Source of the DNA: Anderseniella sp.
GTDB lineage: Bacteria; Pseudomonadota; Alphaproteobacteria; Rhizobiales; Aestuariivirgaceae
DNA length: 64,000 nt
Assembly (NCBI GenBank): GCA_028289645.1
Contig: JANQOK010000008.1
Span: 124,001 to 188,000 of the forward strand
Direction: 5' to 3'
The translations under genes were made by a program, and so were the position numbers. Every line of letters starts with the position of its first letter. Within the stretch, counting starts at the first letter, position 1. The notes below the pieces were generated by a model, which was given only the letters and a program-made list of their open reading frames with translations, had not been told where the DNA came from and ran no database searches. Shown piece after piece: positions 33,613-42,558 of this stretch.

Positions 33613-35745
33613 GTGAGTTTCATGGTTGAAAAATCCGGCCTTTCTGCTCTGCCATTGAATCTGGTGCCCGCCGTGGTGATGGATACCGAGACTACAGGTC
33701 TCAATACGGCAACTGACCGTATCGTCGAGATAGCCGCGGTGCGTATCACAGACGGGCGGGCGGAACCTGACCGGGCATTTCAGGCGCTGGTCAATCCGGG
33801 CATTGCCATTCCGTCTTCGTCGACCGCCATTCACACCATAACCGACGAGGACGTTGCGGAAGCGGATGCTGTTTCAGATGTGATGCCGGTGTTTGCGGAC
33901 TGGGTTGGAAATGCGGTCGTCATTGGCTACTCGATCGGATTTGACCTTGCCATACTGAAGACGGAACATCAGCGCCATGGCCTTGGCTGGCATGCGCCGC
34001 GAAGCCTGGATGTCCGACATCTTGTCGACCTGGTCGCGCAGGACCTGCCGGAACAATCGCTCGACACCGCGGCGGCCTGGCTTGGCGTGCCTGTTGCGGA
34101 CCGGCACCGCGCGTTGGGTGATGCACTGGTGACGCTGAGTGTGTTCCAGGCACTGCTGCCGAAACTGAAGCAGCGCGGAATCATAACCCTGGCACAGGCA
34201 GAACGGGCCTGTCTCGAGCACACTTCGCGAAGACACGGCGAAGCACAGGCAGGGTGGCACGATGTGGTGGATCCCGGACGCACCTCACCTTCGAGCGTTG
34301 CTGACTATGCCCGCATTGACAGCTTTCCGTACCGGCATCGCACCGGCGATATCATGCACTCGCCGCCTTTGAGCGTTGCCGGCACGACGAAAATGTCACA
34401 GGCACTGACGATGGCCTTGCGCAAGCAGGTCAGTTCGGTTTTTGTCACACCGGCATCCGGATCCGATGACACCGGCATCCTGACCGAACGCGATATGTTG
34501 CGCGCCATTGAAGCCAACGGCACCAAAGCTCTCGCCATGCCGGTGGAAAGGTTTGCCGCATTCCCGCTGGTCACGGTTGCTGCGAACGAATTCATTTACC
34601 GCGCGATTTCCATCATGGCCCGATGCGGGTTTCGCCATCTCGGCGTGACCGATGCAGACGGAAAACTGGTTGGCGCACTCAGCGCGCGTGACCTGCTGAA
34701 GCAGAGAGCTGACACGGCACTGGCGCTGGGCGACGACATCGATACCGCGATGAGCACCCATGAACTTGGCAAGGTCTGGGCGCGACTGACCACGGTCGTC
34801 CGCGCGCTGGTGTCGGAAGACGTCGACCCGCGCGACATCGCGGCGGTCATATCGCGGGAACTGCGCTCTTTGACCCAGCGGGCATGTGAACTGGCTGAGG
34901 CAGGCATGGAACTGAAAGGCATGGGCACGCCGCCACAACCCTATTCGATGTTTGTGCTGGGATCGGGCGGGCGTGGCGAAAGCCTGCTTGCCATGGACCA
35001 GGACAATGCCATTGTTTTCGGCAAAGGCAGTCCCGGAGGCGATGCAGATCTGTGGTTTGCCGAGCTTGGAACTGTGGTAGCCGACACTCTCAACGATGCC
35101 GGTGTCCGCCATTGCAAGGGCGGGATCATGGCATCCAACAGCGAATGGCGCATGGATGCCGGGCACTGGCGCGATTTGGTGTCGCAATGGCTCTCGAAGT
35201 CCCGGCCTGAGGACATTCTCAACGCCGATATCTTCTTTGACGCAAAGTCGGTGCATGGTGACGACAGCATGCTGGAAAGCCTGCGGCTGGACGCAGTCCG
35301 TGCGGCCCAGGACGCCCACGGGTTCCTGAATGCCATGCAGATGCGAGCCGGGGAATTTTCTTCGCCGCTGGGCTGGTTCGGAAAATGGAAGCTTGAAGGC
35401 GGGCGCGTCGACCTGAAACGCGCCGGACTGATGCCGCTGTTTTCCGCCGCGCGTGTGCTGGCCTTGCGTAATGGGATCCCGGAACGGTCCACACCAGGAC
35501 GCCTTGAAGCCGTGCGCGCGGCAGGTATCGAGGCAGCCCATGTGATTGATGATCTGATCGAAGCTCACAAAATATTGCTGTCTGTAATACTGCGGCAGCA
35601 ATTGCGGGATATAGAAGCAGGCCTGAAGCTGGGCAACAGCGTCGATCCTGCCCAGATGAGCGGACATGACAAGCAACAGGTGCGCTGGGCCATTGACCAG
35701 GTGCCAAAGGTTCGTGATTTGCTGGGCATCCCCGCCTTCGACTGA
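33613..35745 (+). CDS. DnaQ-type 3'-5' exonuclease fused to CBS pair and DUF294 nucleotidyltransferase-like domains
   Basis: The 710-residue protein has four parts. An N-terminal DEDD exonuclease fold carries VVMDTETTGLNTATDRIVEI near residues 22-41 and HRALGDALVT near 170. A CBS pair spans about 245-375 (GDIMHSP, then GILTERDMLRAI and HLGVTDADGKLVGALSARDL). The DUF294 nucleotidyltransferase-like core carries GSGGRGESLLAMDQDNA near 450-466, and a DUF294 C-terminal helical domain follows. The GTG at 33613 has a GGAAGGA site. DUF294/CBS proteins resemble the regulatory end of PII-uridylyltransferases and often accompany ActP-like symporters, as here. A role in symporter or acetate regulation is inferred. 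Confidence 0.82.
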   Translation: MSFMVEKSGLSALPLNLVPAVVMDTETTGLNTATDRIVEIAAVRITDGRAEPDRAFQALVNPGIAIPSSSTAIHTITDEDVAEADAVSDVMPVFADWVGNAVVIGYSIGFDLAILKTEHQRHGLGWHAPRSLDVRHLVDLVAQDLPEQSLDTAAAWLGVPVADRHRALGDALVTLSVFQALLPKLKQRGIITLAQAERACLEHTSRRHGEAQAGWHDVVDPGRTSPSSVADYARIDSFPYRHRTGDIMHSPPLSVAGTTKMSQALTMALRKQVSSVFVTPASGSDDTGILTERDMLRAIEANGTKALAMPVERFAAFPLVTVAANEFIYRAISIMARCGFRHLGVTDADGKLVGALSARDLLKQRADTALALGDDIDTAMSTHELGKVWARLTTVVRALVSEDVDPRDIAAVISRELRSLTQRACELAEAGMELKGMGTPPQPYSMFVLGSGGRGESLLAMDQDNAIVFGKGSPGGDADLWFAELGTVVADTLNDAGVRHCKGGIMASNSEWRMDAGHWRDLVSQWLSKSRPEDILNADIFFDAKSVHGDDSMLESLRLDAVRAAQDAHGFLNAMQMRAGEFSSPLGWFGKWKLEGGRVDLKRAGLMPLFSAARVLALRNGIPERSTPGRLEAVRAAGIEAAHVIDDLIEAHKILLSVILRQQLRDIEAGLKLGNSVDPAQMSGHDKQQVRWAIDQVPKVRDLLGIPAFD

Positions 35746-35812
35746 AGCAAAGGCACGCAAGATGGTTCGGAAAACGCGAGATACCGGCCCTCAAGCCAGT
35801 TAACGAGGCGAC

Positions 35813-36226
35813 ATGGAGTGCGCGATGGATGACCTGCAGAAGCTGACTGACAATATGCTGCCCTTTGCCACGTATCTCGGCATTGAGTTTACCAGCGCCG
35901 ACAAGGCTTCTGTGTCGGCAAAAATGCTGGTGCGACCCGAATTGTGCACGCGACCTGAGGTTCTGCACGGGGGCGCCATCATGGCATTCGCCGACACGCT
36001 TGGCGCCAGCGCTGCCATCCTGAACCTGCGCGAAGGCGCCTGGACCACAACGGTCGAGAGTAAAACCAATTTCGTTGCTCCTGCTCCCGTCGGCACATTG
36101 ATCTATGGCAAGGCGACAGCGGTTCATATAGGTAGCAAGACTATGATCTGGCAGACCAGGGTATCCAGCCAGGAAGGCAAGTTGGTCGCGCTCGTTACAC
36201 AAACGCAACTCGTCATAGGTAAATAG
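35813..36226 (+). CDS. PaaI-family hotdog thioesterase
   Basis: The 137-residue protein is a single hotdog-fold domain. It has the PaaI/YdiI-type motif VLHGGAIMAFADTLGASAA (residues about 45-63), with Gly-Gly and Asp at the active-site helix, and ESKTNFVAPAPVGTLI. It probably hydrolyses acyl-CoA thioesters; the acyl group is unknown. The ATG at 35825 with GGAG six bases before it is an equally good start. It precedes ackA on the same strand. Confidence 0.82.
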   Translation: MECAMDDLQKLTDNMLPFATYLGIEFTSADKASVSAKMLVRPELCTRPEVLHGGAIMAFADTLGASAAILNLREGAWTTTVESKTNFVAPAPVGTLIYGKATAVHIGSKTMIWQTRVSSQEGKLVALVTQTQLVIGK

Positions 36227-36294
36227 CGCGCTCAGACCAAACTGTTCAACAAGATGAGATGCCGCTGCGCACTGTCGACTGCAGATATCAAAAC

Positions 36295-37470
36295 ATGAAA
36301 AATATTCTGATACTGAATGCCGGGTCATCGTCGCTCAAGTTCGCGATGTTTTCCCGCACCGAGCTTGAAGCGGTCGTGCACGGCCAGGTCGACGGCCTCG
36401 GCAGCCGGCCTGCCTTTGCTGCCAGGTGGCACGACGGCTCACGCTACACCGGTGCGGCTCCGGTGCTGGCGCAGGATGCCGGCCACGCCAAGGCACTGGA
36501 CGCTGTCCTGGGCTGGCTCGATGATACCGGCAACGGACCTGAGACGCTGGCCGGCAGCGGACACCGCCTCGTGCATGGCGGAGACATCTACACCGGTCCG
36601 GTGCTGGTTGACGAGCAGGTGCTGTCCAACCTGGATGCCTTGCGATCAAAGGCTCCCCTGCACATGCCGTTTGGCACTTCCGCCCTGCGCAGGATGCGGG
36701 AGCTGGCCCCGGACGTACCCCAGGTGGCGTGCTTTGACACCGCTTTCCACGCCGATCAGCCGGATACCGACGTGCGCCTGCCCATACCGCGGGAGTTCCA
36801 TCGAAAGGGATATCACCGATACGGATTCCATGGCATCAACTATGAGCATGTGGTTGCCGCCCTGCCGGACCTCACCGGCAGACCATTGCCGCGGCGACTG
36901 CTGATTGCCCATCTCGGCTCCGGCGCCAGCATGGTCGCCGTGAAGGACGGCAAGGGAGTTGCCACGACGATGGGTTATTCGACGGCAGATGGCCTTGTCA
37001 TGTCGACACGCTCCGGCGCGCTGGATCCCGGCGTGCTGATTGCGCTCATGCGTGATGAAGGCCTGGGCCTGACCGAGCTGGAGGACCTCCTGTATCGCAA
37101 GAGCGGACTGCTGGGACTGTCAGGGATCTCGGGCGACATGCGCGAACTGCTGGCCAGTGACAGCCCTGAAGCACAGGCAGCAGTAGACTATTACTGCTAC
37201 TGGGCGGCGCGTCATGCCGGCTCGCTGATCACCGCGCTCGGCGGCATAGACGGGTTTGTCTTTACCGCCGGTGTCGGCGAGAATGCGCCGGCAGTGCGCG
37301 CTGGCATTGTTAATCATCTGAACTGGCTGCATGTGACAGTTGAAAACCGGCGTAACATGGCGGGCGAAACGGAAATCTCACCGCCGGATGCTCCCTGCCC
37401 GGTATGGATTGTCAAAGCCAACGAAGAACTGGCTATCGCACATCATGTGCGGCGCATGCTGAAAGGATAG
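36295..37470 (+). CDS. ackA: Acetate kinase
   Basis: The 391-residue protein interconverts acetyl phosphate plus ADP and acetate plus ATP. It starts MKNILILNAGSSSLKFAMF (phosphate-1 motif), with the second signature around FDTAFHADQP and HRYGFHGINYEHV, then LIAHLGSGASMVAVKDG and VFTAGVGENAPAVR. In this locus it lets the cell draw ATP from the acetyl phosphate made by Xsc, while Pta leads to acetyl-CoA. The TauE-like exporter follows after 3 bp. Confidence 0.95.
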   Translation: MKNILILNAGSSSLKFAMFSRTELEAVVHGQVDGLGSRPAFAARWHDGSRYTGAAPVLAQDAGHAKALDAVLGWLDDTGNGPETLAGSGHRLVHGGDIYTGPVLVDEQVLSNLDALRSKAPLHMPFGTSALRRMRELAPDVPQVACFDTAFHADQPDTDVRLPIPREFHRKGYHRYGFHGINYEHVVAALPDLTGRPLPRRLLIAHLGSGASMVAVKDGKGVATTMGYSTADGLVMSTRSGALDPGVLIALMRDEGLGLTELEDLLYRKSGLLGLSGISGDMRELLASDSPEAQAAVDYYCYWAARHAGSLITALGGIDGFVFTAGVGENAPAVRAGIVNHLNWLHVTVENRRNMAGETEISPPDAPCPVWIVKANEELAIAHHVRRMLKG

Positions 37471-37473
37471 CCG

Positions 37474-38220
37474 ATGCCAGTGCCGTTTGATCTCGCCGGG
37501 TGGTCACTGGCGTGGATGGCGTTGGCCGTGCTTGGTGCGGCCTACATTCGCGGTTACTCCGGGTTTGGGTTCTCCGCACTGGTTGTGTCGGCATCGGCAC
37601 TGGTCACCAATCCGCTGAACTTTGTGCCCGTGGTCATGCTGCTGGAAATCGCCGCGACAATCGGCCAGGCACCTGCCGTGCTGAAAGACGTCAACAGACC
37701 GTTGCTCGGCTGGCTGCTGGTCGGCGCCACGATCGGCATGCCGGTATCAATCGGCCTGCTGAGTTCGCTGGATACAGACCTGCTCCGCCTGATTATCTCG
37801 GTGTGGATACTGATTATGTGTGCCGCGCTGCTTAGCGGCTGGAGTCTGCGCCGGAAGGTGGGCACCGGCGGCACCATCGGCGTCGGGGTCGTGTCCGGCC
37901 TGGCCAATGCGGCTGCCATCGGCGGCTTGCCGGTGGCTCTGTTCCTGACGGCGCAAAACCTGCTCGCCAGCGTGTTTCGCGCCACCATGATCTTCTATCT
38001 GTGCGCCATTGACATCGTAGCCCTGCCGATCCTGGGCTACGCCGGCGTCATTTCCGGCGATACATTCATTGCGGCTGTATTGTGCATTCCGCTACTGGGT
38101 ATCGGCGTATGGCTCGGCGGGCAGAAGTTTGTATCAACGGCACCGGAAAACTTTCGCCGCATGGCGATCAGCCTGCTGGCGCTGCTTGCTGTCCTCGGTC
38201 TGGCAAAATCACTTTTCTAA
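37474..38220 (+). CDS. tauE: TSUP-family permease (TauE/SafE, putative sulfite exporter)
   Basis: The 248-residue membrane protein has seven to eight hydrophobic segments and the TSUP repeat pattern (IRGYSGFGFSALVV near the N-terminus; a second repeat GVGVVSGLANAAAIGGLPVALF). TSUP proteins next to xsc, ackA and pta are usually the sulfite or sulfoacetate exporters TauE/SafE. The gene starts 3 bp after ackA, so it is in the same operon, and is convergent with pta (15 bp between stops). The family call is firm, the sulfite substrate is inferred from context. Confidence 0.8.
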   Translation: MPVPFDLAGWSLAWMALAVLGAAYIRGYSGFGFSALVVSASALVTNPLNFVPVVMLLEIAATIGQAPAVLKDVNRPLLGWLLVGATIGMPVSIGLLSSLDTDLLRLIISVWILIMCAALLSGWSLRRKVGTGGTIGVGVVSGLANAAAIGGLPVALFLTAQNLLASVFRATMIFYLCAIDIVALPILGYAGVISGDTFIAAVLCIPLLGIGVWLGGQKFVSTAPENFRRMAISLLALLAVLGLAKSLF

Positions 38221-38235
38221 ACCGTTTCCGGGGCT

Positions 38236-39225
38236 TCAGGCGGTTGCCATCAGGATCACCGCTGCTGACATGACATCATCGACGGAACATCCGCGTGACA
38301 GATCGCAAACCGGCTTGTCAAAGCCCTGGAAAAACGGACCGATGGCGTCGGCATTGCCCATGTACTGAACCAGCTTGTAGCCGATATTGCCCGAGTTCAG
38401 ATCCGGAAACACCAGGACGTTGGCTTCGCCGGCAACACCCGCACCGCCTTCGACCTTGCGCTCTGCCACCGACGGGACCAGTGCGGCATCGACCTGCAAT
38501 TCGCCATCAACCGCAAGTTCGGGGGCCTGTTGGCGCACAATGGCCAGTGCCTCGGTGACCTTGGTGACATCTTCATGGGCCGCGCTTCCCTTTGTCGAAA
38601 ATGACAGCAGTGCGACTTTTGCCGGTTCGGTCAGCAATTTTGCGGCGGTCTTTCCCGTTGCAATGGCAATTTCAGCCAGGTCTTCGGCAGGCGGGTCAAT
38701 GTTCACCGCACAATCGGCAAACAGGAAGTCTTTGCGGCCCTGCCCGCGATGATTCGGCACCGACATCAGGAAATAGCTGGAAAGGCGCCGGGTGCCAGGC
38801 GTCAGCCCCACGGTGCGCAGTGAGGCTGAGATCACTTTTCCCGTCGCATTTGCGGCACCGGCAATCATTGCGTCGGCCTGGCCGGAAGCCACCATGGCAC
38901 CACCAAAATACAGCGGATCGCGCACCATCACGGCGGCCTTTTCAGGGTCCATGTCCGGCTTTTTCTGCAACAGTTTCTGTTGAAGGCCAGCCAGTTCTGG
39001 AGATACCGCAGGGTCAATTACCTCTATGCCTTCCGAGGACAATTTCAACTTGTCGAAAACTGCCGCTACGGCATCCGGCTGGCCAAGCAAAACCGCGCGA
39101 GAAAGCCCGGAATTCTGCAGATTTACAGCGGCCTCGACTATACGTGTATCTGTGCCTTCGGGATACACGATCAGGCCGTTTCGGGCGGCTGCTCTGCGGG
39201 TGAATGGTTCGACGATGCTCTGCAC
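38236..39225 (-). CDS. pta: Phosphate acetyltransferase
   Basis: The 329-residue protein is a short (class I) Pta, without the DRTGG regulatory part. It contains VYPEGTDTRIVEAA, DPLYFGGAMVASGQADAMIAG, the GSAAHEDVTKV block and VLVFPDLNSGNIGYKLVQYM. It converts acetyl phosphate and CoA to acetyl-CoA plus phosphate, feeding Xsc product into central metabolism. Pta is a standard neighbour of xsc in taurine degraders. It is convergent with the TauE-like gene. Confidence 0.93.
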   Translation of the reverse strand: MQSIVEPFTRRAAARNGLIVYPEGTDTRIVEAAVNLQNSGLSRAVLLGQPDAVAAVFDKLKLSSEGIEVIDPAVSPELAGLQQKLLQKKPDMDPEKAAVMVRDPLYFGGAMVASGQADAMIAGAANATGKVISASLRTVGLTPGTRRLSSYFLMSVPNHRGQGRKDFLFADCAVNIDPPAEDLAEIAIATGKTAAKLLTEPAKVALLSFSTKGSAAHEDVTKVTEALAIVRQQAPELAVDGELQVDAALVPSVAERKVEGGAGVAGEANVLVFPDLNSGNIGYKLVQYMGNADAIGPFFQGFDKPVCDLSRGCSVDDVMSAAVILMATA

Positions 39226-39467
39226 GTTGATTGCCTCGTATTGGTCGGGTTCTTGAAGTTTGTTCTGGTCGGCCAGCGGTTCGGATTAATAGCTGTTTCA
39301 CGCTCCCGCACAAGCGCCAGTTGTTCATCTGCCGTATGCCAGAAACGCTGCAAGCTGATGATCTGCCTGCACAAAATTGCCTTATACCTATCATATTGCG
39401 GTCTTTATCCGCCCTAAAGTGCAAGCTGAGGGACGGCCCTCTTAGTTACTCAAGGGAATTTCTGATA

Positions 39468-40478
39468 ATGTCAGTCAGCGCCGAGCACCCCCTCGTCGGC
39501 AATGATGCAGCCAGCGAGGATGCGCAGGAAAATGCGCAGACCGCTGTGCACGCCAAGCACGAGAATGAACAACTTCGCCCCCGCAGCGAAGATATGTCAT
39601 TTGCGTTTCGTATCGAGCCTCCACGCCAGGACGCTGATGTGACAGACCCGTATGACGATGGTCCGATCATCAGGCGGATTGACGGCAGGCCGGACGTCAG
39701 GCCTCAGCCCAAGTCGAAATTCGAAGCGCCTCGCAAACGGCCGCGGCGCGACTTGCGCACGCCGCGCCTGTTCACTCAGCAGAACGGTCAAAACCAAGCT
39801 GCACAGCCGGAAGATCTGTCGGCCAGCATTCCAGCCATGGAGGAAAGTCTGTTGGGCGATCAGTCAGAAGAGCGTAATGCTCATGGCAGCTACAACCGCC
39901 GTCCCGGCAACACCAATTTTTCGGTTGCAGCCATTCGGGCTCAGCGCATGAGACGGCCTGCCGGCACCCATAAGCCAACCAGCATTCTGGCCAAAATGGC
40001 GATTGCCACCTTTGTCGGCATTACCTGCGTTTCGAGCGGGATAACGCTGGGCCTGTACGGTCCGGAACTGGGATATCAGCTTGAGCGGCAGGCCAGGCTG
40101 GCGAGTGCATCGCTTTCCGGCATGCTGACGTGGCCGGGCAGCGAAACCAGCAAGCCGGTTGCAGTGACGAACGCGACCGCAGTCAGCCCGCAAAAGCCGG
40201 CAACCCCGAAGATCGCGACGACGGTCGGCTACAGCCAGCCTGCCGCAGCAACCGGCTCGAAGCGGTATTATGACCGTATCCTGCCTTCGGCACCAAGAAC
40301 CAGCGCCCAGATCACCCAAGGCAATCAGGTCGAGCAGGTTAAGCAAGTAAAACAGGTGAAGCAGGTAAATCAGGCGCCCGACGCGAAGCCCGAACTCACA
40401 GGCCTGGAAAAGTATCTTGCCGTCCCGCTTGATTTGCAGGCGGCACGGGTGGACGGTGTCTCGACAAGTACCGAGTAA
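39468..40478 (+). CDS. Uncharacterised protein with a single membrane span
   Basis: The 336-residue protein has a disordered, charged, Gln/Pro/Arg-rich N-terminal part of about 170 residues. One membrane segment follows (ILAKMAIATFVGITCVSSG, residues about 176-200), then a periplasmic-side part rich in Ala, Thr and Pro. That part contains a repeated VEQVKQVKQVKQVNQ stretch near residue 305. The layout (cytoplasmic basic region, one span, periplasmic tail) is seen in some cell-envelope and division proteins. I do not recognise it. It is convergent with the L,D-transpeptidase gene, with a terminator between. Confidence 0.65.
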   Translation: MSVSAEHPLVGNDAASEDAQENAQTAVHAKHENEQLRPRSEDMSFAFRIEPPRQDADVTDPYDDGPIIRRIDGRPDVRPQPKSKFEAPRKRPRRDLRTPRLFTQQNGQNQAAQPEDLSASIPAMEESLLGDQSEERNAHGSYNRRPGNTNFSVAAIRAQRMRRPAGTHKPTSILAKMAIATFVGITCVSSGITLGLYGPELGYQLERQARLASASLSGMLTWPGSETSKPVAVTNATAVSPQKPATPKIATTVGYSQPAAATGSKRYYDRILPSAPRTSAQITQGNQVEQVKQVKQVKQVNQAPDAKPELTGLEKYLAVPLDLQAARVDGVSTSTE

Positions 40479-40538
40479 CCGGTTGCTGACCGGGATTTCC
40501 GAGACCTGTCAGGCAGTCAGCACCCATAACAGAACATC

Positions 40539-40568
40539 AAAGGCCCGCCGTGTTGGCGGGCCTTTTCG
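40539..40568 (+). terminator. Terminator between convergent genes (39468 gene and L,D-transpeptidase)
   Basis: An 11-bp perfect stem, AAAGGCCCGCC with GGCGGGCCTTT (40539-40549 and 40555-40565), is followed by TTTTC on the plus strand. The A-tract on the left could let it work on both strands. Confidence 0.85.
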
Positions 40569-40609
40569 TGTGACCTTGCCAGCGACGTGATTCTGGTAAA
40601 CACCAGTTC

Positions 40610-42256
40610 TTATGATGACGGCTTGCCGAACAGGGCGTTGTAAAGCTTCTTGTCCCGCGAGTAGATGTCTTTGCGAAACTCGACGGAACCGCCTTCACCA
40701 CGCCAGGCCGTGGCATAGACAATATGCACAGGCACCTTCTCCTTGAGCCGGACGCGGGTGGTCTTTCGGGTTGCGACCACGCTCTGCAACCTCTGCAAAG
40801 TCCAGCCCGGTTCGTTTCGCAACACCGAGACACCGAACTCAAGCGGCTTGTACACCCGGATGCAGCCGTGGCTGAAGGCACGCTGGGTTCTGCCGAACAG
40901 GGCCTTCGACGGCGTGTCATGCAGATAGATTGCATGACGGTTGGGCAGCATGAACTTGATGATACCAAGGGCGTTTTTCGCGCCGGGCTTCTGCCGGATG
41001 GTGAACGGGAAATCGCCGCGCGAGTAGTTATTGAAATTCACAGACGTGAACGGAATCGACTGACCACCTGCCAGGAGCTCGAAATCGCTGCCGAGATATC
41101 CGGGATTGGCCTGCAACTTCGGCAGCATCTCCTTGGTTGCGATCGAGTACGGCACCGTCCAGGTCGGGTTGATGTCGACATATTCAAGCTCATCGGAAAA
41201 ATTCGGCGTTTGATGTCGGTTCTTGCCGACCATGACCGGACGGGCTTCGACAAGAGCGCCGGCTTCATAGGTATAAAGTTCAAATGCCGCGATGTTGACC
41301 ATCAGATGGCGATCGCCCATGTCCCGCGGCATGTGGCGCCAGCGTTCCATGTTTATGATGATCTGGCGCATCCGCTCCTCGGCCGAGACATTCAGCATGG
41401 ACAGCGATCCGGGCCCGATATTGCCATCGGCGTCGAGGCCGTTTCGTTTCTGGAACTGTTCGGTCGCCAGCACCAGGTCCGGCGAATACAGCATCGGGTC
41501 CTCGACCTGGCGCGGCAACACGTCACCGGTTCTCTCCAGGCGCGCACGAAGCTGCAGCACACGCGGGTCTCTCATGCCGGGCTTGAGGGCTTCGCCCCGG
41601 TCAACCGTGCCCCAACCGCCTTCGCCGGCGATGGTGCGATACTCCCGCAACAACGACTTGAGCGCCCGGTAGTGGGCATTCTGCGGCTCGATAGTCTTCA
41701 GATATTGCGACGGGTCGCGCGCCGACCCCACGCCTTCCAGTATGACCAGTAGGTCGAGCTTGCGCGGTTTCTGGAAATGATCCCGGTCAATCTTGGAAAG
41801 GATGACCCGACCGGTTGCGAGATCGCTTGCATAACCGAGGAAAAACGCCGAGTAAGCAATTTCAGCATAGGCGGCGGCCAATGCATTTGACGGGTCTATC
41901 TGATCGCGAAGCCCGATCAGATAGTCCACGGGATAATCCGTAGGTCTCAGACCATCATCGTCAGCAAACTCCAACCGTTGAATGAACGGAGTCATGCGGT
42001 TGGTGCCGACCCAGAGTATCTCGCCGTTGTTGTCGACATAGTGCTGCGTCAGCGTTTGACGGACCTTTTGGATCGGCAGGGGCAAACGGTCTTTGGTATT
42101 CAGTATCTGGATGATCGCCTGTCGGGTCGTGGCTGCGTTCGGTGCGGCATTGCCCTTGGCAGCGTGCGCCGGCCCAAGTGCCAACGGTGCCGGCCCAGCC
42201 AGACAAACAACTGCGACACAAATCGCCGCGGCAATTTTCGCGGCCCGCGACCACAT
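40610..42256 (-). CDS. L,D-transpeptidase (YcbB/LdtD-like) with peptidoglycan-binding domain
   Basis: The 548-residue exported protein has a signal peptide (MWSRAAKIAAAICVAVVCLA, cleaved after AHA near residue 33) and a central domain of the YcbB type. A peptidoglycan-binding segment near residues 255-290 reads LATEQFQKRNGLDADGNIG. The YkuD catalytic domain follows with HDTPSKALFGRTQRAFSHGC and IRV, so the catalytic Cys, His and Ser-His-Gly-Cys motif are intact. It would make 3-3 cross-links in peptidoglycan. ATG 42256 follows GGGAG; an ATG at 42310 also has GGGAG and would add 18 N-terminal residues. Confidence 0.88.
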   Translation of the reverse strand: MWSRAAKIAAAICVAVVCLAGPAPLALGPAHAAKGNAAPNAATTRQAIIQILNTKDRLPLPIQKVRQTLTQHYVDNNGEILWVGTNRMTPFIQRLEFADDDGLRPTDYPVDYLIGLRDQIDPSNALAAAYAEIAYSAFFLGYASDLATGRVILSKIDRDHFQKPRKLDLLVILEGVGSARDPSQYLKTIEPQNAHYRALKSLLREYRTIAGEGGWGTVDRGEALKPGMRDPRVLQLRARLERTGDVLPRQVEDPMLYSPDLVLATEQFQKRNGLDADGNIGPGSLSMLNVSAEERMRQIIINMERWRHMPRDMGDRHLMVNIAAFELYTYEAGALVEARPVMVGKNRHQTPNFSDELEYVDINPTWTVPYSIATKEMLPKLQANPGYLGSDFELLAGGQSIPFTSVNFNNYSRGDFPFTIRQKPGAKNALGIIKFMLPNRHAIYLHDTPSKALFGRTQRAFSHGCIRVYKPLEFGVSVLRNEPGWTLQRLQSVVATRKTTRVRLKEKVPVHIVYATAWRGEGGSVEFRKDIYSRDKKLYNALFGKPSS

Positions 42257-42558
42257 GAAGATTCTCCCGGCAGCCAAACGATCACGCCGTCGGCAAAAAC
42301 AGTCAGTCATCAGTGTCTCCCTCAACAGAGTGACCAAAATTATCCGCCGTGCCCATGCAACCTGTTGCTGCACCACCTGAAACGCGCAAATCAACGATAC
42401 GGATTGTCCTAATCAGAAATCCTTCCGGAACAGTGTAGAGCTTCGGTTGCAGGACATCAAACGGTTGCACCATAAGTTGATCACCGTCTGTCACTTTCAC
42501 TTGAAGTGAAACACGACGGGCTTTTGCGGATACACTCAATTGCTGTAATAATGCCTGC

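Noticed and set aside
34396..35760. A 454-residue open frame opposite the DnaQ-CBS-DUF294 gene
   Set aside because: Antisense shadow; the plus-strand protein has intact exonuclease, CBS and DUF294 motifs and a ribosome-binding site.
39231..39467. Longer start for the one-span protein at 39468
   Set aside because: The added residues would overlap the end of the pta promoter region and look unlike a protein. The ATG at 39468 follows an AAGGGAA site.
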